The notes: generated from the sequence alone by a model not told the origin. 64,000 bases of DNA from Psychrobium sp051201665 (GCF_051201665.1 NZ_CP179210.1:2356001-2420000); one strand, 5' to 3'; positions 18,160-27,928 are shown, counted from the first letter of the stretch. Numbers and translations are program-made.

Positions 18160-18468
18160 TTAGCGGACAATCTCCATTAAATGGTGAAACTGAGCAATCT
18201 CAAGCACCTTATTAATTGAATCATTCGGACGCTCAATAATAATCTTACCTTTGATTTTATCGGCGTGCTCTTTAAGTAGTAGCAACATACCTAATGCTGA
18301 AGAATCCATATAATTGGCACTGCTAAGATCTAATCTAAACTCTGTTCTTGGGGTATTACATTCACAATAACTTTCTCGAAATAATTTATACTGTGAAAAG
18401 TCGAAACGATCTGACACGGTGATCAATACATCTTTACTATTAGATGATGTTGAACTTACGATTGGCAT
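18160..18468 (-). CDS. STAS-domain anti-sigma factor antagonist (HsbA/CrsA-like)
   Basis: A 102-residue STAS protein. The likely phosphorylated Ser56 lies in DSSALGMLLLL, the standard position in SpoIIAA/RsbV proteins. The ATG at 18468 was chosen because AGGAG lies 5-6 bases before it. A longer frame reaching 18555 would overlap the upstream receptor gene and lacks such a site. The gene ends eight bases before the three-domain phosphatase/kinase, which should set its phosphorylation state. It sits at the promoter-distal end of the chemotaxis operon. Confidence 0.9.
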   Translation of the reverse strand: MPIVSSTSSNSKDVLITVSDRFDFSQYKLFRESYCECNTPRTEFRLDLSSANYMDSSALGMLLLLKEHADKIKGKIIIERPNDSINKVLEIAQFHHLMEIVR

Positions 18469-18493
18469 AAAAACTCCTAAATCTATTTTGGTA

Positions 18494-19735
18494 TTAAAAC
18501 AATTCAATTTCGCCTTCGTCCATTGTCTCTTGAGACACGGTACGATGCTCTCCAATACTGGTGGTATGCTTTCTAACTGCCTGACAAACAGTGTTAATTT
18601 TATCGACTTTTACAAACATTGAGTCACCACTGCCACCGACATCGTGAAGCTGTTGACTTAAGGCATCAAACTGCTCAATGTTAGTTGAAATAGACGCTAG
18701 TGCTTGCGAAGTCATGTCTTCAAATTGTAATGAACGTACTGCATTGCCTACAGCGGTATCCATCTCATTACTCATTGTTGTTAACTCAATAATACTTGCT
18801 TCCATGTTACGGCTAATTAGCCCCATTTTTCCAGTCATTTCGTTAATTTTTGATTGTGTTTCAAAAGTTTGAGACATATCAGCTGACGCCATCTCTTCAA
18901 CACCGCTACGTAATGATTCAATAGTTATCTTGGCGCCGCTGATTTTTCCGCGGATTTGTTCGTTTAATTCAGAAGAACTAATAGATAAGGACCGTACTTC
19001 ATCGGCGACAACCGCAAAACCACGACCGACTTCCCCCGCTCGTGCAGCCTCAATACTTGCATTTAATGCGAGTAAATTTGTACGGTTTGCCAAACCCTCA
19101 ACATTATGGAGTAAGCTAAAAATACTGTCTACTTGCTTAACCATATTATCGATGTGACTTAGCGTTTTGAGGCTTTGTTTGGAATTATTAATGACCACTT
19201 GCACAAACTCATTGGTAAGACGTGAAGAGTTTTCAAGAAATTCATGGAACGTCAACTCTTTTTCAAAATCCGCTGTTTTAGATGGATTATCGTCATCATT
19301 ACCTTGCTCATGATTTACGAGAGTAGATAGTAGGGAATGCTGACGATCACTAATGCTTTTCATGTTATGGAAAGATTCACTCATGCCAACCACAGCTTCA
19401 CTCAACAATCCTGAGGTCCGGTTTATTTCATTCCCAATCACCTGTCGCTCGCAAGAAAATGTCTGCTCTAACTCAACAAACATTTCCCCCAGTTTATTTT
19501 CTATGTCTTGACTGACCACATTTGATGACGATTTAGAGTCTATTGTAATATTTGCGTTAGCAAAAACAGTATCCATAAACTGACGATGCAATACACATTG
19601 TAAAACTTGCAACACAATTAAGGTAGTAAGCCCAATATAGAGATACCAATCGGCTACATGCCCAAACACACAAACACCAATGACAGCGATACAAACAATC
19701 TGACTAATAAATAAGATTTCATTATGCCGATTCAT
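18494..19735 (-). CDS. Methyl-accepting chemotaxis protein, short, N-terminal membrane anchor
   Basis: A 413-residue receptor with two closely spaced hydrophobic segments in the first ~50 residues and almost no periplasmic domain. It has no HAMP domain that could be recognised. The signalling hairpin tip is clear (NRTNLLALNASIEAARAGE, then GRGFAVVADEVRSL). The C-terminal part includes LQFEDMTSQAL, seen in receptors of similar clusters. There is no CheR-binding pentapeptide; the end is EGEIELF. It overlaps cheB by 14 bases. It may sense an intracellular or membrane state rather than an external ligand. Confidence 0.9.
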   Translation of the reverse strand: MNRHNEILFISQIVCIAVIGVCVFGHVADWYLYIGLTTLIVLQVLQCVLHRQFMDTVFANANITIDSKSSSNVVSQDIENKLGEMFVELEQTFSCERQVIGNEINRTSGLLSEAVVGMSESFHNMKSISDRQHSLLSTLVNHEQGNDDDNPSKTADFEKELTFHEFLENSSRLTNEFVQVVINNSKQSLKTLSHIDNMVKQVDSIFSLLHNVEGLANRTNLLALNASIEAARAGEVGRGFAVVADEVRSLSISSSELNEQIRGKISGAKITIESLRSGVEEMASADMSQTFETQSKINEMTGKMGLISRNMEASIIELTTMSNEMDTAVGNAVRSLQFEDMTSQALASISTNIEQFDALSQQLHDVGGSGDSMFVKVDKINTVCQAVRKHTTSIGEHRTVSQETMDEGEIELF

Positions 19736-20801
19736 TGGACTTCCTTACCATTTTAGAGTCGTGGAGAGTTTCATGGACTTGTTTTATTAACTCAGGAGCG
19801 ATTTGCGAGATAGGTAAATCTTTGCGATGAGCATCGAGTAAGAACGCAGCACCCGGCATTCCCCAGATCATGCTGGTTGCTTTATTTTGAATGGCGGTAT
19901 AATGCCCATTATCCTTTAATGTCTTTAAACCATTAGCTCCGTCACTGCCCATTCCTGTCAACAAGGCGGCGTAAACATTCACGGTCTTCAATTGCACAAG
20001 TGATTGAAACATAATATCAACTGACGGCTTATGCCTGTTGTATGGCGCAGAGTCATCTAACCAACAACGATAATGATCATTAACCTGCTCGATGACTAAA
20101 TGATGAGAGCCTGGCGCTATATAAATATTTCCTGGTTCAATTAACTGGCCATCTTTAGCTTCATGCACGGTCATTTTACAACATTCGCCCAATCTCAGTG
20201 CAAATCGACGACTAAAGCTTTCGGGAATGTGCTGTGTCACCACCACGGCAGGCGAATTTTCCGGTAGCATTGACAATACATCACGTAATGCCTCTGTCCC
20301 CCCAGTTGAAGCGCCGAGTGCGATAATATGATGCTTAATGTGTAGTGGCTCAAAATCAGCATTTATCAGCGCCTTCCTCTGATTGCTACCAACTTTTTTG
20401 ACGTTAACAGTAGAGGCAAGTTTTAACTTTTGGTAAAGCTCATCACTAAATTGCGTTAAGTCGTTTAATAATGCGCTAGAACGAGGCTTGGATATAAAAT
20501 CAACAGCGCCACAAGCTAACGCCTCTAACGTCGTGTCAGCCCCTTGTTGAGTGAGCGTTGACAACATGACGACTGGCATTGGCCGTAGTCGCATTAAGTT
20601 TTTCAAAAAGGTTATGCCATCCATTTTCGGCATCTCTACATCCAATGTCACCACATCCGGATCAAGTTTCTTAATCAGCTCTCGTGCTTCAAACGCATCT
20701 TTTGCAGCGCCCACCACTGTCATATCTGAAAAGTTTGTAATGACTTCAGACACAATCTCTCTAACTAATTTCGAATCATCAACAATGAGAATTTTAATCA
20801 C
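19722..20801 (-). CDS. cheB: Chemotaxis protein-glutamate methylesterase CheB
   Basis: A 359-residue protein that removes methyl groups from receptors and deamidates glutamines. The N-terminal receiver has Asp54 (TLDVEMPKMDG). The C-terminal esterase has the catalytic serine in GASTGGTEAL, the histidine in TQHIPESFS and the aspartate in TGMGSDGA. It lies between cheD and the short receptor gene in the adaptation block cheR-cheD-cheB. A full set of adaptation enzymes in the cluster means the pathway can adapt on its own. Confidence 0.96.
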   Translation of the reverse strand: MIKILIVDDSKLVREIVSEVITNFSDMTVVGAAKDAFEARELIKKLDPDVVTLDVEMPKMDGITFLKNLMRLRPMPVVMLSTLTQQGADTTLEALACGAVDFISKPRSSALLNDLTQFSDELYQKLKLASTVNVKKVGSNQRKALINADFEPLHIKHHIIALGASTGGTEALRDVLSMLPENSPAVVVTQHIPESFSRRFALRLGECCKMTVHEAKDGQLIEPGNIYIAPGSHHLVIEQVNDHYRCWLDDSAPYNRHKPSVDIMFQSLVQLKTVNVYAALLTGMGSDGANGLKTLKDNGHYTAIQNKATSMIWGMPGAAFLLDAHRKDLPISQIAPELIKQVHETLHDSKMVRKSNESA

Positions 20802-20817
20802 GTTATTTCACTCTTCC

Positions 20818-21450
20818 CTAATCAAACAATTCAATGTCATCATTTGCTTGTTGTTGAATATTTCTTTGGTTCTCAAGCTCTAACGCCATCGTTCGTGCGT
20901 TATTGCTATCTTTGAGCTTCTGCACCATTAACTGCCCTGTCTTTGCAATATACTGGATTTTTCTGGCTTGTAGGCCTCCAACATCCCGTGCACTTACTGC
21001 CAGACCTTCTGTCTTTAAAAATTGCTCCACAAATTCAATATTACGCAAACCAATGTCATTAGGACCCGCCATCATATTGCCACCACCAACAACCTTAATC
21101 TCAAAGTTTTCGCGGCGACCACCGTACTTAATAATCGAGTTAATTAATTGCTCCATGGCAAAAACACCATAGCGATTTGATGACGATAAGATGTCGCAAT
21201 CGGCATCAGGCAGTAAAAAATGATTAATACCACCGACGCCGGTCTTAACGTCTCGAATACAAGTAGAAACACATGAACCGAGTACGGTACATATCACTTC
21301 ATCCTGACAAGATACGTAAAAGTCGCCAGCAACTACCTTTACTGCAACACGCTTACGTTTGGGCATCCAAAATTGACGTATATGCTTAAATTCAGGATAT
21401 TGTGGCAACGTGTGTATTGGTGCCTGCATCTCTTTTATGCCCGAATTCAT
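20818..21450 (-). CDS. cheD: Chemoreceptor glutamine deamidase CheD
   Basis: A 210-residue protein with catalytic Cys60 in TVLGSC and His77 in GGINHFLLP. These are the cysteine-hydrolase residues of CheD. CheD converts receptor glutamines to glutamates and can also act with CheC. It overlaps the cheR stop by four bases (ATGA). A cheC-like gene lies about 5.5 kb away in this region, so a CheC-CheD pair, as in Bacillus, could form; that is inference. Confidence 0.95.
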   Translation of the reverse strand: MNSGIKEMQAPIHTLPQYPEFKHIRQFWMPKRKRVAVKVVAGDFYVSCQDEVICTVLGSCVSTCIRDVKTGVGGINHFLLPDADCDILSSSNRYGVFAMEQLINSIIKYGGRRENFEIKVVGGGNMMAGPNDIGLRNIEFVEQFLKTEGLAVSARDVGGLQARKIQYIAKTGQLMVQKLKDSNNARTMALELENQRNIQQQANDDIELFD

Positions 21451-22322
21451 GCTTGTCGCTTTTGATACATTGTACGACCGAGTAGCTGATAGTCTTTCAT
21501 AGATCTTGCCGGTGACTCAGAATGACCAATAAATAGCATGCCACCAGGTTTTAATAATCCTGTCATACGATCCAGAAGTCTTGTCTGGGTCTCTTTATCA
21601 AAATAAATCATAACGTTACGGCAAAAAATTACATCAAGTTTTTCTTGAATATCCCATGATTCCATCAAGTTACAATGCTCAAAATGCAATAACTCTTTTA
21701 ACGAAGGCTTAACGATTACTTTGTCGCTATGACGATCTTTTCCTCGTAAAAAACCTAACTTTTTTCTTGCCAGCGATAAACTATCAACCCGGTTAATCGG
21801 GTAGATACCTTCTTTAGCCGTTGCTAGTACATCGGTGTCTATGTCTGTTGCTAATATCTTTATGTCCCATTGTTCCATTGAAATACCTGCTTCCAATAAA
21901 CTAATGGCAATACTGTAGGGCTCTTCTCCGACGGAACATGCTGATGACCAAATACGTAACTTACGCTGACCAGACTTGGCTAGTTGTGGAATATAAATAT
22001 TGCTTAAATATTCAAAATGATGCGCTTCTCGATAAAAAGATGTGAGGTTAGTTGTCATCGCATTAACAAACTGCGACATTTCTGTGGGAGCACTGTCTAG
22101 ATACTCAAGGTAACCTTTAAATGAATCAAGTTTAAGGGCACGTAACCGCCTCACCAGACGGTTATATACGAGATCTTTTTTATGATCTGCCAACGATATA
22201 CCTGCATGGTTATATATCTTTTGACGAACATGTTCAAAATCAGCTTGTTGATAAGGAAACTCTCTCTCTCGATCATTGAGAGTGGAAAGTCCTTTTCCTT
22301 GCCCAAGTTTAACTGGATCCAT
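21447..22322 (-). CDS. cheR: Chemotaxis methyltransferase CheR
   Basis: A 291-residue S-adenosylmethionine-dependent methyltransferase acting on receptor glutamates. It has the N-terminal all-alpha domain (NRLVRRLRALKLDSF) and the SAM-binding segment IWSSACSVGEEPYS, followed by DIKILATDIDTDVL and IFCRNVMIYF. It lies nine bases after the Aer-like receptor, whose C-terminal pentapeptide is a probable docking site for it. The beta-subdomain that binds such pentapeptides appears to be present in the C-terminal half, judged by length and motif order only. Confidence 0.96.
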   Translation of the reverse strand: MDPVKLGQGKGLSTLNDREREFPYQQADFEHVRQKIYNHAGISLADHKKDLVYNRLVRRLRALKLDSFKGYLEYLDSAPTEMSQFVNAMTTNLTSFYREAHHFEYLSNIYIPQLAKSGQRKLRIWSSACSVGEEPYSIAISLLEAGISMEQWDIKILATDIDTDVLATAKEGIYPINRVDSLSLARKKLGFLRGKDRHSDKVIVKPSLKELLHFEHCNLMESWDIQEKLDVIFCRNVMIYFDKETQTRLLDRMTGLLKPGGMLFIGHSESPARSMKDYQLLGRTMYQKRQA

Positions 22323-22331
22323 AATAAGTCC

Positions 22332-24647
22332 CTAGAATTCTTTCCATTCCATATCAGATTCACTCACCGAACTTGTATAACTGCTCGATGTGGCTGCGTT
22401 TACCGGTCTATAATCAACGTCGACAGGTCTGGGTACTGGGGCTACGTTTTTTGTCTCAGTAGCTTCCCCCACAGAAAAGAACCTGACCAATTGGCGCAAT
22501 TGCACCGCTTGCTCTTCCATACTTTCAGAAGCTGCCGCCACTTCTTCCACTAAGGCGGCATTTTGCTGTGTTCCTTCATCCATATCGTTGATAGCGACAT
22601 TCACTTGTTCAATGCCAGTTGCCTGCTCTTTACTCGCCATCGCAATTTCGTTGACGATGCTAGAAACTTCATGGATTGCAGTGACTATTTCAGTAAGTGC
22701 TTTGCCGGATTCATCAACGAATCGTCCACCCTCTTCTACTTTTGACACACTGTCACTGATTAGTCCCTTAATCTCTTTTGCAGCGCTTGCACTGCGCTGT
22801 GCAAGATTACGAACCTCTGCCGCAACAACAGCAAAACCACGTCCTTGCTCGCCAGCTCGGGCTGCTTCAACAGCCGCATTTAAGGCAAGTAGGTTAGTTT
22901 GGAACGCAATTTCATCAATGACACCGATAATTTCAGAAATCTGAGTGCTTGAACTGCTAATTTCACTCATTGAGTGAACCACCCGCTCAGAAATTTCGCC
23001 GCCTTTCTCAGCAAGCACTTTTGCATTTTCTGCAAGAGAATTAGCTTGTGATGCGTTGTCAGCATTTTGCTTCACTGTCGCTGTCATTTCTTCCATGCTC
23101 GCAGCTGTTTCTTCGAGGCTTGCTGCCTGTGCTTCGGTGCGGGTGCTTAAGGTGTTATTACCCTTAGATATTTCCTCCGCGCCGGCGGCGATTGAACCAC
23201 TATTAGTACGAATCTCACCTACAATTTCTTCAAGCTTAACCATGGCAATTTGCAAAGAATTATCCAGCTCACTGAATTCTCCTTTAAAATCACCCGACAT
23301 TCGAGAGTCAAGTTTACCTTTTGATAAGTCTGAAACTACACGCTTTACTTCGCCAATAGGCGCTACAATGGCATCTAACATTTCATTCATACCACGTGCT
23401 ACATTGCCAATAAATCCGCTATATTGCTCCGTATTCAGGCGTGAATTTAACATCCCGATTGACGCATCTTGAATAATTTTTTCAACATCAGCTTGGGCAG
23501 CTAATTCTTGAGTAACATCACTCCATTCAACGACGGAGCCCAATCGCGTGCCATCATCTTCTATTACTGGCGCCGCAATTAAATTAAATCGTCGACTTCC
23601 CATCGCCAACTGCGAGTTAAACGGATTCTTTAACGCATCGATAAGTGATTGTGAATTACCTTGCTCAATGTCAAACATTGATAGGTTTTGACCCATCAAG
23701 TTACTAGCATCAAAACTTGGGAGCTGTTGTTGGATATCTGCCTGGGCTTCATTGAACATGGTATTCACAGCGTCATTGACGTAAATAATATGGCCTCTGT
23801 TGTCTGCCATCATTACGCTCGACGTCACATTGTTCAGTGCAACTTTCACTCGTTCAGCACGTTGTGCTTTTTGTTTCGCGTCGTTAACTTCAAAGCCAAG
23901 TTTTATTTGAATTGATTTGACCATCCGCATCAACTCGCCCGCTTCACCCGCTTGCGTTACATCTATTTCGCGGCTGTAATCACCTTCCGTAATTTTTTGC
24001 AGTTCCAAAATAGAATTATCAATACCCGGTAATACCGACTCTCTAAACACTTTATTAGCACCAAACGCTAAAATAGCCATACCAAATAACGGCCCGATAA
24101 AATCGAGTGCAGCGATGGAGCTAAAAAACAGTGGCACGCTAATGACCGCTGAAATCGCTACACTACTGTATAACCATTTATTAAAAGTTTTTTGAAAGAG
24201 TTTTGCGCTGATGTCACTCGGCTCAGGGAGATTCGCCTCGTTTCGATTTAACTGAGCATATAGCTGCTCTGCATCATCAACTTCCTGTTCAGTAGGGCTG
24301 GCGCGAACCGACATATATTCGTTGATTCGACCACTTTTCATTAACGGGGTCACGTTAGCCTTAACCCAATAGTAATCGCCATTTTTACAACGATTTTTCA
24401 CCATACCAACCCATGGGCGGCCCATTTCAAGCGTCGACCACATATTTTTAAAGGCCGCTTGAGGCATATCGGGGTGGCGCACGATGTTATGGTGTTCCCC
24501 TACCAATTCCTGCTCGCTAAAGCCACTGACTTCGATAAATGCAGGGTTGACGTAATTTATTCGACCTTGCAGATCCGTTTTAGTGACCAAATCTTGACCC
24601 GGAATAAGTGGAGTTCTACGGTCAGTCACCGGCGTGTTGTTCCTCAT
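22332..24647 (-). CDS. Aer-like PAS-HAMP methyl-accepting chemotaxis receptor
   Basis: A 771-residue receptor. The N-terminal PAS domain (about 15-125) closely follows the FAD-binding PAS of E. coli Aer: HNIVRHPDMPQAAFKNMW, then VKNR.KNGD.YWVKAN and EYMSVRASPT. A hydrophobic segment follows near 155-200, then a HAMP-like region, a second PAS (about 270-380), another HAMP-like stretch and the signalling hairpin (FQTNLLALNAAVEAARAGEQ). The last residues read EWKEF, matching the xWxxF CheR-tether pattern. The family senses redox or oxygen through FAD. It lies between cheW and cheR, as Aer-2/McpB does in the Pseudomonas che2 cluster, although that receptor uses haem. Confidence 0.93.
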   Translation of the reverse strand: MRNNTPVTDRRTPLIPGQDLVTKTDLQGRINYVNPAFIEVSGFSEQELVGEHHNIVRHPDMPQAAFKNMWSTLEMGRPWVGMVKNRCKNGDYYWVKANVTPLMKSGRINEYMSVRASPTEQEVDDAEQLYAQLNRNEANLPEPSDISAKLFQKTFNKWLYSSVAISAVISVPLFFSSIAALDFIGPLFGMAILAFGANKVFRESVLPGIDNSILELQKITEGDYSREIDVTQAGEAGELMRMVKSIQIKLGFEVNDAKQKAQRAERVKVALNNVTSSVMMADNRGHIIYVNDAVNTMFNEAQADIQQQLPSFDASNLMGQNLSMFDIEQGNSQSLIDALKNPFNSQLAMGSRRFNLIAAPVIEDDGTRLGSVVEWSDVTQELAAQADVEKIIQDASIGMLNSRLNTEQYSGFIGNVARGMNEMLDAIVAPIGEVKRVVSDLSKGKLDSRMSGDFKGEFSELDNSLQIAMVKLEEIVGEIRTNSGSIAAGAEEISKGNNTLSTRTEAQAASLEETAASMEEMTATVKQNADNASQANSLAENAKVLAEKGGEISERVVHSMSEISSSSTQISEIIGVIDEIAFQTNLLALNAAVEAARAGEQGRGFAVVAAEVRNLAQRSASAAKEIKGLISDSVSKVEEGGRFVDESGKALTEIVTAIHEVSSIVNEIAMASKEQATGIEQVNVAINDMDEGTQQNAALVEEVAAASESMEEQAVQLRQLVRFFSVGEATETKNVAPVPRPVDVDYRPVNAATSSSYTSSVSESDMEWKEF

Positions 24648-24674
24648 TGTTGTTCTCCTCGAACAGATAATCCA

Positions 24675-25178
24675 TTAAGCAACGTTGTCGTTTACCGTTG
24701 GGGTTAATTCTTGTGACGTTAGTAATTCGTCGACATCTAATAAAATCAGCATTTGTTCATTAGCGCTGGCGAGCCCAATAATAAACTCATCATCAATCAC
24801 ACTAATCTTGCTGGGTGCAGTCTTTATTTCATGATCATTAATATCGTAAGTTTCAGCAAACGCATCAACCAGTAACCCCATTAAACGTGTACGATGTCCA
24901 TCGTCGACATTTAGAACAATAACAATTCTATCTTTTAGGTTGGCGTCTGATGGCAGTGAAAAGCGCGTTCTTAAATTAATGATAGGGATAATTTGGCCGC
25001 GCAGGTTAGTCACGCCTTCAACATAGTCTGGCGAATTAGGGACAATAGTCGCGTGTGTCCAATCTCTAATTTCCTGAACTTTTAATATATCCGTTGCGTA
25101 TTCTTCGCCAGCTAAAATAAAGGACAAAAACTGTCTACTACTATTATTGGTAACACTTAAACTTTCATATTCAGTCAT
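24675..25178 (-). CDS. cheW: CheW adaptor protein
   Basis: A 167-residue CheW with FLSFILAGEEYATDILKVQEIRDW at the start and VEGVTNLRGQIIPIINLRTRF in the core. It links receptors to CheA. The start overlaps the cheA stop by four bases. The operon position between cheA and the Aer-like receptor makes it the adaptor of the main array. Confidence 0.95.
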   Translation of the reverse strand: MTEYESLSVTNNSSRQFLSFILAGEEYATDILKVQEIRDWTHATIVPNSPDYVEGVTNLRGQIIPIINLRTRFSLPSDANLKDRIVIVLNVDDGHRTRLMGLLVDAFAETYDINDHEIKTAPSKISVIDDEFIIGLASANEQMLILLDVDELLTSQELTPTVNDNVA

Positions 25179-27247
25179 GCGACACTCTCCACAGTATGCT
25201 CAAACGCATGTGATATCTCACAAGACATTTGCTGTTTCAATGCACTTAATCCTTTAATATCGACAATAAGCGCTACGCCACCATCACCAAGAATAGTCGC
25301 GCCTGAAATCCCTTCAACTGGCATATAATTCGAGTCGAGACTTTTCAATACAACTTGTTGTTGATCGAGTAAGTCATCAACCAATAACGCATATTTATGA
25401 CCACTACTTTCAACAATAATCACCATTGTTTCATCAAGTGGTGATTGACTGCTCGGGAGAGAAAATAACTGCCTAATTGAATAGATTGGGATGTATTCAT
25501 CACGGAAACAATAAAGACTCGGATTTCCCGCAACGGCCTTAACGTTATTGTGATTAAGCTGCGCCGATTCAATGATTGAAATTAGCGGCACAATGTAAGT
25601 TTCGGTCGCCACGCGAATTAACTGGCCGTCGAGAATTGCTAAGGTCAAAGGAAGGCTGACGGAAAATGTTGAGCCCTCTCCTGGTGTTGAGGTCAGAGCA
25701 ACATGCCCACCTAATGATTCAATATTACGGCGGACAACATCCATACCAACGCCGCGACCAGAAAGATCGCTAACTTGATCAGCCGTTGAAAAGCCCGGCG
25801 CAAATATCAATTCATTAATTTCTTGATCGGGTAGATTTTGTTCTGCTGAAATTAATCCTTTTTCTAACGCTTTTTCTTTAATGCGCTGCGTATTTAAACC
25901 TCGTCCATCATCAATAATATCAATAACGATATAGCCACCTTGATGATAGGCGTGCAAATGAACGGTGCCGGTGTCATCTTTACCGGCCGCGATACGCTCA
26001 TCGGGCATTTCCAATCCATGATCGAGTGAGTTTCTCACTAGATGAACCAAAGGATCACCTATTTTTTCCATCACCGTTTTATCGAGTTCTGTCTGTTCAC
26101 CAGAGAGCTTGAGTTCAATCTTCTTACCCAGCTTACTGCTAATGTCATAAACCATTCGCGGAAAACGATTAAACACAAAACTTATCGGAAGCATCCTAAT
26201 GCGCATAACATCTTCTTGAAGGTCACGGGTGTTTCCTTCCAGTTGCACTAAGCCTTCAAGTAACTTTTCCACTAAATCAAGTTGCTGATGGCTTAAATCA
26301 TTGCCAACCTGCTTTAACATGGCTTGGGTGATAACTAATTCTCCAACACGATTAATTAAGGCGTCAACTTTATCGATCCCAACGCGTATTGAGCCCCCTT
26401 CTGGATTACTGACTGTTGGCTTAACTGCACTGACAGATTCAGCATCAGTTTTCTGGGAAGGGGTCGGTAAAGGAGGTGTCTCTACATTGTCTGAAACAGC
26501 CTCAAATTCTTCAACGATTTCAGGTAATTCACTCGTGACTTGTTCGACAATTAAGTCACATTCATCTTCCACCCATTCAAAGACTTCTTCGATGTCGCCT
26601 TTATTGCAACTCGATTGCAGCGTAATCTGCCACGACAAATAGCACTCTTCTGGGTGAATAGAATCAAGCGGTGGAATATTCTCACATTCGACCACCTGAG
26701 TAACAGGACCCAATTCAGCCAACGCGTTAATAATATGCAGCACATCATTACCGGTTTGCAACATTTCATGATGGGGGATAAAACTAATTTTCCAAGATGG
26801 TGTTCCATTTGAGGCGTCGACAAATTCTTGTTCAACGTCGTCGACTTTTTTATTAGTACTGATTTCTTTATTAAGCGTCTGAGCAAGAGCATTATGTACA
26901 TCTTGGATACTTGGCGCGTCACATTCAACGCCATCACGAGCAGCTTCAATAAGCAAACGTATACAATCGACGGAGCGCAATAACAAATCAACATCACGTT
27001 GTTCAATACTTCGGCGACCATCACGCATTTCATCAAGTAAGGTTTCAACTTCATGAGTAAAATCAGTAACGCGATTAAACCCAAAGGTTCCTGCTCCGCC
27101 TTTAATTGAATGCGCTGCTCTAAAAATGGCGTTAATTGTATCTATATCTCCTTGCTCAAGGTTAAGCAAGCTTGATTCCATTAACTCTAACCCTTCGAAG
27201 CTTTCTTCTAAAAAGGTTGGAATAAACTGAGACAGGTCGATACTCAT
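25175..27247 (-). CDS. cheA: Chemotaxis histidine kinase CheA
   Basis: A 690-residue kinase. The P1 phosphotransfer domain has His46 in FRAAHSIKGG. A variable middle (about 130-270) could bind response regulators. The P3 dimerisation segment contains ELVITQAMLKQ. The P4 kinase domain has LVRNSLDHG, DDGRGL and FAPGFSTA-type boxes with GRGVGMDVVRR. The P5 domain is CheW-like. It phosphorylates CheY and CheB and perhaps the other receivers in this region. It lies nine bases after cheY and overlaps cheW. Confidence 0.96.
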   Translation of the reverse strand: MSIDLSQFIPTFLEESFEGLELMESSLLNLEQGDIDTINAIFRAAHSIKGGAGTFGFNRVTDFTHEVETLLDEMRDGRRSIEQRDVDLLLRSVDCIRLLIEAARDGVECDAPSIQDVHNALAQTLNKEISTNKKVDDVEQEFVDASNGTPSWKISFIPHHEMLQTGNDVLHIINALAELGPVTQVVECENIPPLDSIHPEECYLSWQITLQSSCNKGDIEEVFEWVEDECDLIVEQVTSELPEIVEEFEAVSDNVETPPLPTPSQKTDAESVSAVKPTVSNPEGGSIRVGIDKVDALINRVGELVITQAMLKQVGNDLSHQQLDLVEKLLEGLVQLEGNTRDLQEDVMRIRMLPISFVFNRFPRMVYDISSKLGKKIELKLSGEQTELDKTVMEKIGDPLVHLVRNSLDHGLEMPDERIAAGKDDTGTVHLHAYHQGGYIVIDIIDDGRGLNTQRIKEKALEKGLISAEQNLPDQEINELIFAPGFSTADQVSDLSGRGVGMDVVRRNIESLGGHVALTSTPGEGSTFSVSLPLTLAILDGQLIRVATETYIVPLISIIESAQLNHNNVKAVAGNPSLYCFRDEYIPIYSIRQLFSLPSSQSPLDETMVIIVESSGHKYALLVDDLLDQQQVVLKSLDSNYMPVEGISGATILGDGGVALIVDIKGLSALKQQMSCEISHAFEHTVESVA

Positions 27248-27256
27248 AGACTATGG

Positions 27257-27619
27257 CTACCTTATTACACGTTTTATCGTTGAGAGTAATTTTTCTGGGT
27301 TAAATGGTTTGACCAACCATCCTGTCGCACCGGCTGCTTTTCCACGTTGCTTCATTTCTGCAGAACTTTCAGTGGTGAGCATCAATACTGGTGTAAATTT
27401 AAATGCTGGTAACTGACGTAGTTCACCGCATAGCGCAATACCGTCCATCACTGGCATATTGACGTCAGTGATCACCAAATCAAACCGCTCCGTTTTTGCT
27501 TTATCTAGCCCTTCTTTACCATCACACGCCTCAACAGTATCGTATTGCTGTTGTTTAAGCGTGAATGAAACCATATTTCTGATTGAAGCAGAGTCATCAA
27601 CTACTAAGATCTTTGCCAT
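27257..27619 (-). CDS. cheY: Chemotaxis response regulator CheY
   Basis: A 120-residue receiver with acidic residues at 8-9 (VVDDS), phospho-acceptor Asp52 (VITDVNMPVMDG), Thr in MLTTESS and Lys in LVKPF. No output domain. It precedes cheA by nine bases and follows the STAS gene. It is likely the main phosphate acceptor or sink of this CheA. Whether it binds the flagellar motor cannot be judged; no flagellar genes are in the window. Confidence 0.95.
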   Translation of the reverse strand: MAKILVVDDSASIRNMVSFTLKQQQYDTVEACDGKEGLDKAKTERFDLVITDVNMPVMDGIALCGELRQLPAFKFTPVLMLTTESSAEMKQRGKAAGATGWLVKPFNPEKLLSTIKRVIR

Positions 27620-27643
27620 TTTATTTTCCTATAAATTCAGGGG

Positions 27644-27928
27644 TTAGTTTAATTTTAGAAGGTGGTTTAAGCCGAGACGAGAAGCACTTGTCAAAAGCTC
27701 ATCGTTAACATTGATCCAAGATAAATCGATACTTTTACGATTAATATCAATAACCAAAGCGGTAAGTAACTGCAAGCCAGCAGTATCAATGCGAGATAAC
27801 TCTCCAGCATCAATATTGACTTGGTTAATATCTTGTTTGGATTGAAGTTGCGTTAACATCAGCTGCTGAGTCTCGTTTACAACCGAGATGTCTAATGATT
27901 GTGGCAAACAAAATGTGATCGCTTCCAT
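27644..27928 (-). CDS. STAS-domain protein at the head of the chemotaxis operon
   Basis: A 94-residue single STAS domain. The position of the usual phospho-serine is Thr49 in IDTAGLQLL, so regulation by phosphorylation is possible but not typical. It is the first gene of the operon, 24 bases before cheY. STAS genes occupy this place in related clusters, and their role there is not settled. It is distinct from the STAS partner at 18160-18468. Confidence 0.87.
   Translation of the reverse strand: MEAITFCLPQSLDISVVNETQQLMLTQLQSKQDINQVNIDAGELSRIDTAGLQLLTALVIDINRKSIDLSWINVNDELLTSASRLGLNHLLKLN

Noticed and set aside
18469..18555. Longer start of the STAS protein
   Set aside because: It overlaps the receptor gene and lacks a ribosome-binding site, while AGGAG precedes the ATG at 18468.
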